Shown here: positions 9,563-17,941 of the stretch, one piece after another
Layout of the letters: the number at the start of each line of letters is the position of its first letter
How positions within the stretch are numbered: position 1 is the first letter of the stretch
Assembly (NCBI RefSeq): GCF_004151235.1
Contig: NZ_JUIV01000006.1
Coordinates: 124,001 to 188,000, forward strand
Length of the DNA: 64,000 nt
Origin: Flavobacterium anhuiense
Lineage (GTDB): Bacteria > Bacteroidota > Bacteroidia > Flavobacteriales > Flavobacteriaceae
Direction of reading: 5' to 3'
Notes under the pieces: model-generated
The model's database searches: none
What the model was told of the DNA's origin: nothing
Seen by the model: the letters and a program-made list of their open reading frames with translations, nothing else
Program-made: the position numbers and the translations under genes

Positions 9563-10063
9563 TCATGATTGAGAAGGATGGACAAAACAATTTTTGACTG
9601 CAGCTGGGCTGCAATAAATGTGTGGAAATAGGTGGGCGGTAAATGAGGTTATAAAGCTTAAATCTTTTTTGTTGCGATCAAAATAATTGATGAAATTTTG
9701 AAATTCTTTTCGTTTAGCCCAAATTGTAAACAATGACTTTTTTAGGGCTTCTTTAGTAATAACTCCTTTATTAATGTTTTTTTGCGCTTTCCAAACATCA
9801 TAAATACCAGACTCAAATGAGATGGTATTAAAACCCATTTCTTGATGCAAGGACTCAACAATCTTGGTTTTCATTTCAAAAACATTTCCGTCAAAATGTG
9901 TTTTTTCGCCAAGCATTACCACTTGAGCTTCTTTTATTTCTTCCTTTAAAAAAGAGAAATCTTCTACCGAAGTGTTTTCAGGTAAAACAATAACTTTCTG
10001 ATTTAAACTCTGCGCTTTACCAATCTGGCAAATTAAAATAACCAGTAGTAGAGTATTTTTCAT
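9563..10063 (-). pseudogene. Truncated erythromycin-esterase-like protein
   Basis: The N-terminal part has a signal peptide (MKNTLLLVILICQIGKAQ) and then the start of the erythromycin-esterase/haem-uptake (Tiki-like) fold: VVMLGEKTHFDGNVFEMK and GFNTISFESGIYDVWKA, where the HxD/E and SFESG elements carry family active-site residues. Full-length exported members are several hundred residues long. This one stops at 166, and its last 30 or so residues resemble nothing in the family. I infer a 3' truncation, most likely by the same rearrangement that left the tRNA-like fragment just upstream. It is distinct from the related-looking gene at 30093-31238. Confidence 0.55.
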
Positions 10064-10123
10064 TTAAATAAATTGAAATTATGTTGAATGTAGACAAAGA
10101 GAGTTATAAAGATCGTTAAAAAC

Positions 10124-10156
10124 AAAAAAAAGCTTCAGGTTTCTTTTAAGCTTTTT
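10124..10156 (-). terminator. Rho-independent terminator
   Basis: AAAAAGCTT at 10127-10135 and AAGCTTTTT at 10148-10156 are perfect inverted repeats with A/T runs on the outer sides. On the minus strand this is a hairpin followed by a T-run, directly after the tRNA-like fragment at 10161-10188. That is the arrangement expected downstream of a tRNA gene read leftward. Confidence 0.55.
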
Positions 10157-10160
10157 GCCT

Positions 10161-10188
10161 TAGCGGGAAAAGGACTCGAACTCGTTCG
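10161..10188 (-). other. 3'-end fragment of a tRNA gene (possible att remnant)
   Basis: Read on the minus strand, the segment gives GTTCGAGTC, a T-loop consensus, then a C/T-rich stem half and CCCGCTA, a plausible acceptor 3' strand, directly before a terminator. The 5' half of the T-stem does not pair with the 3' half, and no anticodon or D arm is found upstream. So only about 22 nt of the tRNA remain. A tRNA 3' end separated from its gene body is the classical product of site-specific integration. The chance of a random match is not negligible. Confidence 0.35.
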
Positions 10189-10387
10189 TAAAAAAATATT
10201 TCGGATTTATTGGATGGACCGTTTCGAACCTAAATCTGTCACTACCGTATTTTTCTGAGCTTCTACTTTTTGATAACATGACGCGGCCAGATCATCCGGA
10301 AATGAATGCGGAGTAATCAAGAGCTGTTTTTATTGGGAAAACTACAATTTTTAACATACTTCACTATCTCGGAAAAAGATTAAATTT

Positions 10388-10395
10388 TATATTTG
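10388..10395 (+). promoter_or_regulatory. TAnnTTTG-type -7 box of the small orphan gene
   Basis: TATATTTG fits the Bacteroidota -7 consensus TAnnTTTG and lies 42 bp before the ATG at 10437. The paralogous gene at 53339 has TAAATTTG 37 bp before its ATG, so the box is positionally shared by the pair. No convincing -33 TTG is seen at standard spacing. Confidence 0.4.
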
Positions 10396-10436
10396 GGATG
10401 AGAATACAAAAAGTTTCAAACAACAGATCTTTTGCT

Positions 10437-10688
10437 ATGGAAAAAGCTATACGATTAAAAGTGAGAAAAGATTTGGACCCCCGCCAGCAGCTCACCTTTA
10501 TCAGATTAAAGGGCAGCCTTATATCAAAGGGCTATACAGAAATTATCCACATTATGGACCAGGACGATGAGTTTCATATTAACAGCTTTGAAACGCTACC
10601 CGAGCATCGCAGGGAAGTGGAGGAATATATTTCGGGATTCATCAGCTCGGAGAATCTTGCCGATACTATTTCCATAAACAGCTATTAA
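10437..10688 (+). CDS. Small conserved protein, 83 aa, paralogue of the gene at 53339
   Basis: I do not recognise a named family. The protein starts MEKAIRLKVRKDLDPRQQ, continues KGSLISKGYTEIIHIMDQDD and ends in a helical segment. It aligns without gaps over most of its length with the 82-aa product at 53339. That alignment decides the start: the frame is open 13 codons further upstream, but the ATG at 10437 matches the paralogue's only start. There is no signal peptide or membrane segment, so it is a cytoplasmic alpha/beta protein. It sits alone next to the tRNA-like fragment. The paralogue lies in the GC-richer island, which suggests mobile-element origin for both. Confidence 0.75.
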   Translation: MEKAIRLKVRKDLDPRQQLTFIRLKGSLISKGYTEIIHIMDQDDEFHINSFETLPEHRREVEEYISGFISSENLADTISINSY

Positions 10689-11646
10689 ATTTAAAGCTGA
10701 GAAGAGTTAAACTGCCAGACAGGGAGAGATGAGCCTGCTGTCTGATGATGTGGTATGTTTTTTTATTGCAACGGAATTTTTTAAACCAAAATTTTAAGCA
10801 CTAGGCGAGATTTGGCCTGCAAGCAGGGGTTGTCTTTTATTGGCATTATGAGTTTGGTGTGGGTGTACTGTTTGGGATTGATTTAAAAATCAATATGATT
10901 TCTTAAATTATTCCCGAGAAAATAATATGGGATAATTTGTTAAGTAAAATAGGTATTGTGAATTCTGTATTCTGAATAATAGAGTTTAAGGTAATTTAAT
11001 GAATTCTATATTCCGGGCTCTGGACAGGCTCACTTTCATTGAGCTAATTTTATTTTTTTGTCTTTTAAAAAATAAAGACTTCCACCATAATCCATAATAT
11101 TATAAGCATTTTGGCAAGTTGAAACTAATTGATATTCGTTCTATGGCTTTAATTGAAAAAAATAGTTTCCCTTCTTTTTGAAAGATCATTAGAGAAGCAA
11201 ACCAAATTTTAGCTTCAGTAGAACAGTAGATTAATAAGTAGTTCAGTAAAAAAAAGCAATCTGCCTATTCATTGAATGGTTTACATGATTTCTGATTTTT
11301 TAAAAAAGACGCTCTGCGATTCAAATCTCAGCGGTGAAGAGCTTGATTTTAAGGAACTAGGTGCAAGGTAAAGGCTTAAGGGCAGGATTCTGCCATAAAA
11401 TTTGAAATGGAAAATTCTTTGCAAATCCGCCTAAACTTTTTGTGGTACTTTTGAAGGCAACTCCATATTTGATTTAATTCCTGTTTTTTATTTATTTTCT
11501 TTATATTTGTTAGGTAGGTCTGTTATCTTCTCTGTCAAAACTTCATTTGTAACAGCTTGTATTTAGTTTTATATTTCTTTGGAATTTAAAGTTAATATCG
11601 GATTTTTTCTGATTATTTTTCATTTAACCTAATTATTAGAAATTAT
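10689..11646. other. Gene-poor stretch with decayed fragments
   Basis: No intact gene is apparent. Two short remnants can be read. On the minus strand, 11036-11140 encodes a tail containing STCQNAYNIMDYGGSLYFL before a stop. On the plus strand, an ATG at 11285 opens 28 codons beginning MISDFLKKTL. Neither could be assigned. With the truncated gene and tRNA fragment to the left, the region looks like a scar of past insertions and deletions. The last part is very AT-rich and presumably holds the BCCT promoter. Confidence 0.35.
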
Positions 11647-11693
11647 ATGCAGCAATTTCACAAAAAAAAACAACACTTAGTATAGGTGTTACG

Positions 11694-13361
11694 GTGCCCA
11701 GTTTGGTTTTTATTATAGGAATTTGTGTGCTGTCGGCTATTTCTCCAGGCTTTACTGAAGATCTTCTGAATGTCATGAAAAATTTCATTTTTGTTAATCT
11801 GAACTGGGTATACGTTTGGTCAGTTACCATTTTTGTTTTGTTCTTGATTTATCTAATGATAAGCAAATACGGAAATATCCGGCTTGGAAGGAATAATAGC
11901 AAACCAGATTATTCTTTTTTCTCGTGGATTTCAATGCTTTTTGCTGCAGGAATGGGAATTGGTTTGATGTATTTTAGCGTTGCGGAACCGATGCAGCATT
12001 ATTCCAATGAAATTTTTGCTGGAAAAACTCTTGTTCAAAGAACTCAGAATGCCCAGCTTTATACCTTTTTTCATTGGGGAATCCATGCTTGGGCAATTTA
12101 TGGAGTGGTCGGGCTTTCCTTAGCTTATTTTACATACCGATACAGATTGCCGCTCTCGCTTAGGAGTTGCTTTTATCCTTTATTGAAAGATAAAATTAAA
12201 GGCAGGTGGGGAAATATAATTGATGTTTTTGCGCTTTGCAGTACATTTTTTGGAATTACTACAACGCTGGGCTTTGGTGTGGTGCAGATCAATTCAGGGT
12301 TACAGATGTTGAATGTTGTGCCTGAAAACAGTTTTGTTTATCAGGTTATGATTGTTGCCGTATTAGTTTCTTTGTCCATTTTTTCAGCGGTGAGTGGCTT
12401 GGATAAAGGAGTTAAAATTCTCAGCGGAATCAATATTGCAAGTGTAATACTTTTGCTTCTTTTTGTATTGATTCTGGGTCCGACGGTCTGTCTTATTGGT
12501 AGTTTTACAGAAGGAATCGGTACTTATATCAATAGTTTTTTCAGCCTTACTTTTAATACGCACATTTATGAAGAAAATACCCAGCCTTGGTTTTATAACT
12601 GGACCATTCTTTACTGGGCTTGGTGGATTTCGTGGTCGCCTTATGTTGGACTTTTTATTGCTAGAATTTCTAAGGGCAGAACTATTAGAGAGTTTGTTGG
12701 CGCTGTTTTGATATTGCTGACCTTGTTTAATTTTATCTGGATGTCTGTTTTTGGCGGAAGCGCCATTTGGTTTGATTTGCATACAGCCAACGGCGCACTG
12801 AGTGCATTAGCGGGTAATCCTGATGCTTTGATGTTTAGTTTTTTGGAATATCTTCCTCTGACAAGAGCGTTGAGTTTCATTGTAATTTCGATCATTATTA
12901 TTTTCTTTGTAACTTCAGCAGACAGTGGAATTTTTGTAATGAATAGCATTGCAACCAAAAATGCTGAAAATTCTCCTAAATGGCAGACAATAAGCTGGGG
13001 AATTCTTTTGGCAGTGCTTGCATTGATGCTTCTTAATGCCGGTGGTTTGGCAGCACTTCAGAGCATGACATTGATTACTGCACTTCCGTTTTCAATAATA
13101 ATGCTGCTCTTTATAGTAAGTCTTATGAAAGCTCTTTCTATAGATAGAAAGTATTATGAAAAAGATTTTTCCCGCACTACCGTTCCCTGGTCGGGAGCAT
13201 CTTGGAAAGAGCGCCTAAAGCAGATTGTTTCTTTTCATGATAAATCATCTGTTGATGAATTTATCAATACCAGTATACATGAAGCATTTATAGAATTAGA
13301 ATCCGAATTTGCAAAAAGTAATATCCAGGCCAAAATTAATTCCTATGAAAACCCTCTATAG
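11694..13361 (+). CDS. BCCT-family betaine/choline/carnitine transporter
   Basis: A 555-aa inner-membrane protein with about twelve membrane segments. It carries the BCCT signature in two tryptophan-rich pieces, WTILYWAWWISWSPYVGLFI and, earlier, FSWISMLFAAGMGIGLMYF. It should take up quaternary ammonium compounds such as glycine betaine with Na+ or H+. The annotated start is a GTG. However, an ATG at 11647 followed by nine consecutive A bases would continue in this same frame (KKTTLSIGVTVPS) if one A were added, so the true N-terminus is probably about 16 residues longer. The frame is open back to a TAG at 11637. The gene is convergent with the LytTR pair. Confidence 0.9.
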   Translation: MPSLVFIIGICVLSAISPGFTEDLLNVMKNFIFVNLNWVYVWSVTIFVLFLIYLMISKYGNIRLGRNNSKPDYSFFSWISMLFAAGMGIGLMYFSVAEPMQHYSNEIFAGKTLVQRTQNAQLYTFFHWGIHAWAIYGVVGLSLAYFTYRYRLPLSLRSCFYPLLKDKIKGRWGNIIDVFALCSTFFGITTTLGFGVVQINSGLQMLNVVPENSFVYQVMIVAVLVSLSIFSAVSGLDKGVKILSGINIASVILLLLFVLILGPTVCLIGSFTEGIGTYINSFFSLTFNTHIYEENTQPWFYNWTILYWAWWISWSPYVGLFIARISKGRTIREFVGAVLILLTLFNFIWMSVFGGSAIWFDLHTANGALSALAGNPDALMFSFLEYLPLTRALSFIVISIIIIFFVTSADSGIFVMNSIATKNAENSPKWQTISWGILLAVLALMLLNAGGLAALQSMTLITALPFSIIMLLFIVSLMKALSIDRKYYEKDFSRTTVPWSGASWKERLKQIVSFHDKSSVDEFINTSIHEAFIELESEFAKSNIQAKINSYENPL

Positions 13362-13433
13362 CACTTTTATAACATACCCCTGTAATAGTAATGGATATTA
13401 CATCCATAAGAAGTGGAGTGGAATCGACAGAAA

Positions 13434-14159
13434 TCAGTGGTAATTATGTAAAGAATTTAAGATACGAGATACGTATGCATGATAAAATCTTCCGATAGGC
13501 AATTGCTTATTTTTGATATTGACAATACTAGTGCTGAAGCCTGTTATTTTATTTGTTGCTACTAAAAATGAACGATGAATTCTACAGAACAAACCTTCAG
13601 GCAGTTTCTCTTGCATTTCAGTAATGGATTGGTAGGTCTTATAACATTCTGTAGTGGTAAAAATCAACAAATAATTGCCTTGAGATTCAAAATAGCTTAT
13701 TTCTTCCAGAAAAAGTTTCACCATCTTTCTTTCACATTTCACAAAAATAAACGGATTTTCTTTCTCTTGTTTTTTAGAATGTAATATCGTTTCATTGAAC
13801 TCTCTGGCTTTACTGTATTTATTTATAGCTTTCGTAAAACGTTCTAGAGAAATTGGTTTTAAAATATAATCGATAGCATCAATCTCAAATCCTTGGACAG
13901 CATATTCTGTATAAGCAGTTGTGAAAATTACAGCGGTTTCTGCATGCAGACTTTTGGCAAATTCTATTCCTGATTTTCCCGGTAAATTTATATCTAAAAA
14001 AATAAGATCAATTTTGTACGATTTTAAAATATTCTGCGCATTGGAAACACTGGTAAATTTTCCTTTCAAATCCAGAAAATCAAACTTCGCAATATGAAGT
14101 TCCAGTAAAATAGAGGCCGGTAATTCATCTTCAATTATAATACAATTAATTGCTGACAT
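13434..14159 (-). CDS. LytTR-family response regulator
   Basis: 241 aa with an N-terminal receiver domain and a C-terminal LytTR DNA-binding domain. The receiver has the acidic pair in IIIEDELPA, the phospho-acceptor aspartate at about residue 56 in FLDINLPGKSG, the TTAYTEYA threonine region and the conserved lysine in YILKP. The LytTR part (from about residue 135) contains YFESQGNYLLIFTT and CRIHRSFLV. It is the partner of the kinase at 14146-15210; its start overlaps the kinase end by 14 bp, so the two are co-translated. Target genes cannot be read from the sequence. The flanking BCCT transporter and beta-propeller genes are candidates. Confidence 0.93.
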   Translation of the reverse strand: MSAINCIIIEDELPASILLELHIAKFDFLDLKGKFTSVSNAQNILKSYKIDLIFLDINLPGKSGIEFAKSLHAETAVIFTTAYTEYAVQGFEIDAIDYILKPISLERFTKAINKYSKAREFNETILHSKKQEKENPFIFVKCERKMVKLFLEEISYFESQGNYLLIFTTTECYKTYQSITEMQEKLPEGLFCRIHRSFLVATNKITGFSTSIVNIKNKQLPIGRFYHAYVSRILNSLHNYH

Positions 14160-15210
14160 CTTTTATCTTTATTTTTAAGGAAACAAAAAAACTTAACATC
14201 TCATTTTTTATGGTCAAAGTATGTTTTGCAGGATATAGCAGCTCTAATCTCCTTTTTACATTTGCAATTCCAATTCCGCTGCGCACATTATCTCCTATAG
14301 TATTATAATGCTTAGGCAGGCTATTTTCAATTTTAACCACAAGCCATTCATCGCTTGCATTAATAGCAATTGTAATCCAGCCCTGATTGTTCTCATCTAA
14401 ACAATGCTTATAGCTGTTTTCGATAAATGGAAGTATCAAAAAAGGCTCAATAAAATGATTCTCAACATTTCCATAAAGGCTAAAACTCAATTGAAGCTGA
14501 TTTTCAAAACGCAGCTGTTGTAACGAAATATAATTTTTGAGATAATCTATTTCGTTTTGCAGAGAGATACTTTTATTGTTCAAATCGTAAATCGAAAACC
14601 GAAGCAGATCCGATATTTTAATCACAATTTCAGCAGAATCATCTGATTTGTTCAAAATTTTAGAGTATAAGCTATTCAGGACATTGAATAGAAAATGTGG
14701 ATGGAACTGGTTTCGGAGCGAGGATAATTCTGCTTGAAGCTTTTCGGATAAAATCGTCTGGACCTTATTTTTTTCTTCTGCTAAATAATATAAAAGTTTA
14801 AATGCAATTGGCGTTGTAACTACAAATTGTAATTTACTCACATTGTACAAAAAGACTGGTGCCGACAAAAGAGGTTCTCTCTTCCAGAAAGTCATATAAT
14901 AACGTAATATTATATAATTGTCAATTAGCCGCTGCAAGAATGCAAAAACTAGAATCAGAAGAACATAGCAACCGATAAAAATGGCAGTTTTTTTCTTAAA
15001 TAACAAATTAGGCATTAAAAACTCAACAATAATAGTCACGAACAGTATCTTAGGCAAAACGCTGTACCATTCGTTTCGCCAAGCCATAATGAAATCGTCT
15101 TCCGGAAGTCCCTGGATCATACTAAACAGTAAAATATAACCCAACCAGTACAAGGTATAGAGTTTTATCTTTTGAGATTTGTTTTCGGGATTGTAGCTGA
15201 TTTGCCCCAA
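14146..15210 (-). CDS. LytS/YehU-type sensor histidine kinase
   Basis: 354 aa with several N-terminal membrane segments (about residues 17-135) and a cytoplasmic His_kinase domain (PF06580 type). The phospho-acceptor motif is RNQFHPHFLFNVLNSLYS near residue 168, and the ATP-binding part has LPFIENSYKHCLDE and the glycine-rich RSGIGIANVKRRL. It has no dedicated periplasmic sensor domain; signals are probably perceived through the membrane segments. It would phosphorylate the overlapping LytTR regulator. It is divergent from the beta-propeller gene at 15365, and their promoters must share the 155 bp between. Confidence 0.92.
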   Translation of the reverse strand: MGQISYNPENKSQKIKLYTLYWLGYILLFSMIQGLPEDDFIMAWRNEWYSVLPKILFVTIIVEFLMPNLLFKKKTAIFIGCYVLLILVFAFLQRLIDNYIILRYYMTFWKREPLLSAPVFLYNVSKLQFVVTTPIAFKLLYYLAEEKNKVQTILSEKLQAELSSLRNQFHPHFLFNVLNSLYSKILNKSDDSAEIVIKISDLLRFSIYDLNNKSISLQNEIDYLKNYISLQQLRFENQLQLSFSLYGNVENHFIEPFLILPFIENSYKHCLDENNQGWITIAINASDEWLVVKIENSLPKHYNTIGDNVRSGIGIANVKRRLELLYPAKHTLTIKNEMLSFFVSLKIKIKDVSN

Positions 15211-15364
15211 TTGGTCAAGTTTTATATTAATGCAAAAATAAGGCTTTATTTCAAATCAAAATTGTTGTCTGCAATGCAAATCATGTTGTTTAAATAAATT
15301 CTTTTTTTGGAATGAAAAAGAAAAATAACTTTCGTTCAAAAACTAACTTAAAAAATAACCAAAG

Positions 15365-16831
15365 ATGAAAAAAAAAATCTTTTTTTTCTTGATTTTAATG
15401 TCTTTAGCATTTATTGCAAATGCTAGTAATTCTACAAGTCATAAAAAAAAACTAACCAAACCGAGCATGAAGCCAATGTATTTAATTGCAGTAATAGGAA
15501 TTCTTTTTGGAATAAGCAGTTTACCAGTTTTTGGACAGCAGAAAAAAAACACAACTGTAAGTGTATTTCAAAATCGCGTTTTTAACGGAGATAAACACAT
15601 GCTATTAGGCGATTTAAAATGGGCTTTTAAAACAAGTGGAAAAATATTTTCTTCACCTATTATTTATAATGGTATTGTTTATATAGGTAGTGAGGATGGC
15701 AATCTTTATGCTATCAATCAGAAAACGGGCAAAACACATTGGAAATTTAAAACGGGAGGTGCGGTACACAGCTCTCCGGCAGTTTTCAAAAACACTGTCT
15801 ATATTGGAAGTTTTGATGGCTACTATTATGCTCTTGATATCCACACAGGTCATATGAAATGGAAATTCAAAACAGGTGGAGAAAAGTGGTTTGACGAAAT
15901 AGGTTTTCTGAGTTTTAAGCCTGTGGACAAATGCATGGATGATTTGTGGGATTTCTTTTTGTCCTCTCCTGTTATAAAACCCGACGATAAAAATCCAAGA
16001 ATTTTCTTTGGCAGCAGTGATGGGAATGTATATGCACTCAATGCAAATACAGGAGAGTTGGAATGGAAATTTGCGGCAAAAGGATCGATTCACTGCAGTC
16101 CTGTCCTGTATAAGAACACACTCTATATTGGTAGTTGGGATGCTAATCTGTATGCCGTAGATACAGAGACTGGAAAAATGCAATGGAAATTTGCAACAGG
16201 AATGCAATTGGGCTTTAAAGGAATTGAATCTAGCGTAGCAGTTGCTAATGATATGGTTTATTTTGGCGCTCGTGATCCTTTTTTATTTGCGCTCAATGCC
16301 AAAACCGGAAAATTGGTTTGGAAGTATGACGCGGCTTATTCCTGGATTATCAGTTCGCCAGTTGTAGCGAATGACGTTCTGTATGTCGGCACATCCGACA
16401 CTTTTGCACTGTTGGCCCTGGATGCAAAAAGTGGAAAAGAATTATATAAGTTTAAAGCAAACGGTTATGTATATTCTTCTCCGGCGATTGCTGGTGATAC
16501 GGCTTACTTTGGAGATTTTACCGGTAATTTCTTTGCAGTAAACGTTCAATCTTCGGGCAAGCAATGGAACTGTTTCAGCACAGATAGCAGAATGTTATAT
16601 GCCTCTGAAATATTAAATAATGGCTTCCTTGACTTTTCTTATGCTGCCAAAGGGGCTGATCTTTCTTTTTACGATGTCAATAAAACCGTGATGGATCAAT
16701 TTTATAAATTGGGCTCCATTGTTTCTTCTCCTTTTATTTCCAATAACACTGTTTATTTTGGAAGCGCTGACGGGAATTGTTACGCAATTGGGCTAAAATC
16801 AAGAAATAATTCATACTCAAAATTCAAATAA
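15365..16831 (+). CDS. PQQ-repeat (BamB-like) beta-propeller protein
   Basis: 488 aa. After a signal peptide (MKKKIFFFLILMSLAFIANA) and a second hydrophobic stretch at about residues 38-57 come at least six blades of the PQQ/BamB type. Each follows the pattern VYIGSxDGxLYALxxxTGKxxWKF, for example GSEDGNLYAINQKTGK and GSWDANLYAVDTETGK. Such repeats form a propeller for protein-protein contact; no quinoprotein catalytic residues are recognised. The second hydrophobic stretch may anchor the protein, or the first may belong to a mis-started N-terminus. It is divergent from the LytS/LytTR pair. A decayed DUF5916 gene follows. Confidence 0.85.
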   Translation: MKKKIFFFLILMSLAFIANASNSTSHKKKLTKPSMKPMYLIAVIGILFGISSLPVFGQQKKNTTVSVFQNRVFNGDKHMLLGDLKWAFKTSGKIFSSPIIYNGIVYIGSEDGNLYAINQKTGKTHWKFKTGGAVHSSPAVFKNTVYIGSFDGYYYALDIHTGHMKWKFKTGGEKWFDEIGFLSFKPVDKCMDDLWDFFLSSPVIKPDDKNPRIFFGSSDGNVYALNANTGELEWKFAAKGSIHCSPVLYKNTLYIGSWDANLYAVDTETGKMQWKFATGMQLGFKGIESSVAVANDMVYFGARDPFLFALNAKTGKLVWKYDAAYSWIISSPVVANDVLYVGTSDTFALLALDAKSGKELYKFKANGYVYSSPAIAGDTAYFGDFTGNFFAVNVQSSGKQWNCFSTDSRMLYASEILNNGFLDFSYAAKGADLSFYDVNKTVMDQFYKLGSIVSSPFISNNTVYFGSADGNCYAIGLKSRNNSYSKFK

Positions 16832-16920
16832 TTTAAACCCAAATAAAATTGTACGGCTATACAATGAAATGCGGTTTTTTTTCTGGCATTCCTATTCTCT
16901 TTTTATTTGTTTAGGATAGG

Positions 16921-17893
16921 ATATTTCCAAAATCGAAAAGAAAGTTAATGCCATAAAATCATTAGGAACACGATGCCTGTTTGGATATTGAGGGGGCAAA
17001 CAGATTTTATAGGAAATCTTTCTGATGAGAATACACCGCCAACAGAGCAGACGAAATCTAAAATACTCTGTGATTCCAAATTCCTGTACTTTGCTTTTAG
17101 ATAATATGGTAATGAACCGGATAATCATAAAACGTTTGTCGAGAAGTGATGGCTTTGATGGCGGTCGGTTGACGTTAATACTGACAGCTACCATGATAAA
17201 AGACCGGGGTTCTCATTTGCCATAAATATCGAGAGTAAAGAGTGATTAATTTAAAGAACGGTTGGTCTCTCGGTATTCTGGAAAGTGTAATGACAGACTA
17301 ATATGTCAAAATCGATAGTGGTCAAGAACGACAAGAAGTGCATATAGAACCGCTTACCAATAATCTTGTTGGTTATGTTAAAAGGATTTTAACGGCCGAA
17401 ATAGTTTTTTGGGAGCAATTGTAACGGCAACCAGCAGAAATACGGATGAACCGCAATTTCTGCTTTTGCGAAAAGCAGCGTATTCCGGCGGATTGGATTT
17501 CAAGCACAATTGGAAAAACAGGAAATATTTTATTGGTGGAAATGCAATCTCCAGCCATGTCTTAGGTTCAAGAGAATCGATTACGAACACGCAGAGAGAA
17601 ATTTCACATTTGTTTCAAAGAGCAGATGCTGATTATATTTCTGTTGATAAAAGCAGAACGTCACTTACGGGGACGGGAGGAAAGATTGAAGCAGGAAAGG
17701 CCTCTGAAGGACACTGGCGATATAATGCGACACTAACCTGGCCTTCTCCGGAATTGGAGCTCAACGATATTGGCTTCTGTGTCAGGGGGATGAAATCAAG
17801 CAGATTTTTTATGTAGTGATCAATCCTTAAAATCTTTTCATGATGATGCGTTTTGAGCCACGACTTTTGATTTTGGTGGATTTCATAATGCAA
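16921..17893 (+). pseudogene. Decayed copy of the DUF5916 outer-membrane protein gene
   Basis: Scattered frames match, in order, parts of the intact gene at 31268-33901. Around 16925 there is SKIEK; at 16985-17090 a version of TDFIENLPDENTAPTEQTK; at 17125-17165 KRLSRSDGFDG; at about 17260 the piece matching NGWSLGIMESVTADEYVKI; from 17409 an open stretch of about 120 residues differing from the intact copy at only eight positions by eye; and by 17880 TYDFGGFHN. Between the second and third blocks about 200 codons are missing. Several frameshifts and stops are present, and the 3' half of the gene is gone. It lies in the opposite orientation to the intact copy. Confidence 0.85.
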
Positions 17894-17941
17894 GATAATA
17901 ATATTAAACTATAAACTTAATCTAAACAAAATAAACACAGA

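Noticed and set aside
12384..12958. Minus-strand frames inside the BCCT gene
   Set aside because: Antisense shadows of a clear membrane-transporter frame with lysine/asparagine-rich, unstructured composition.
17409..17816. Plus-strand frame of 135 codons as an independent gene
   Set aside because: It is the best-preserved part of the decayed DUF5916 copy; the frame starts and ends inside the homologous region.
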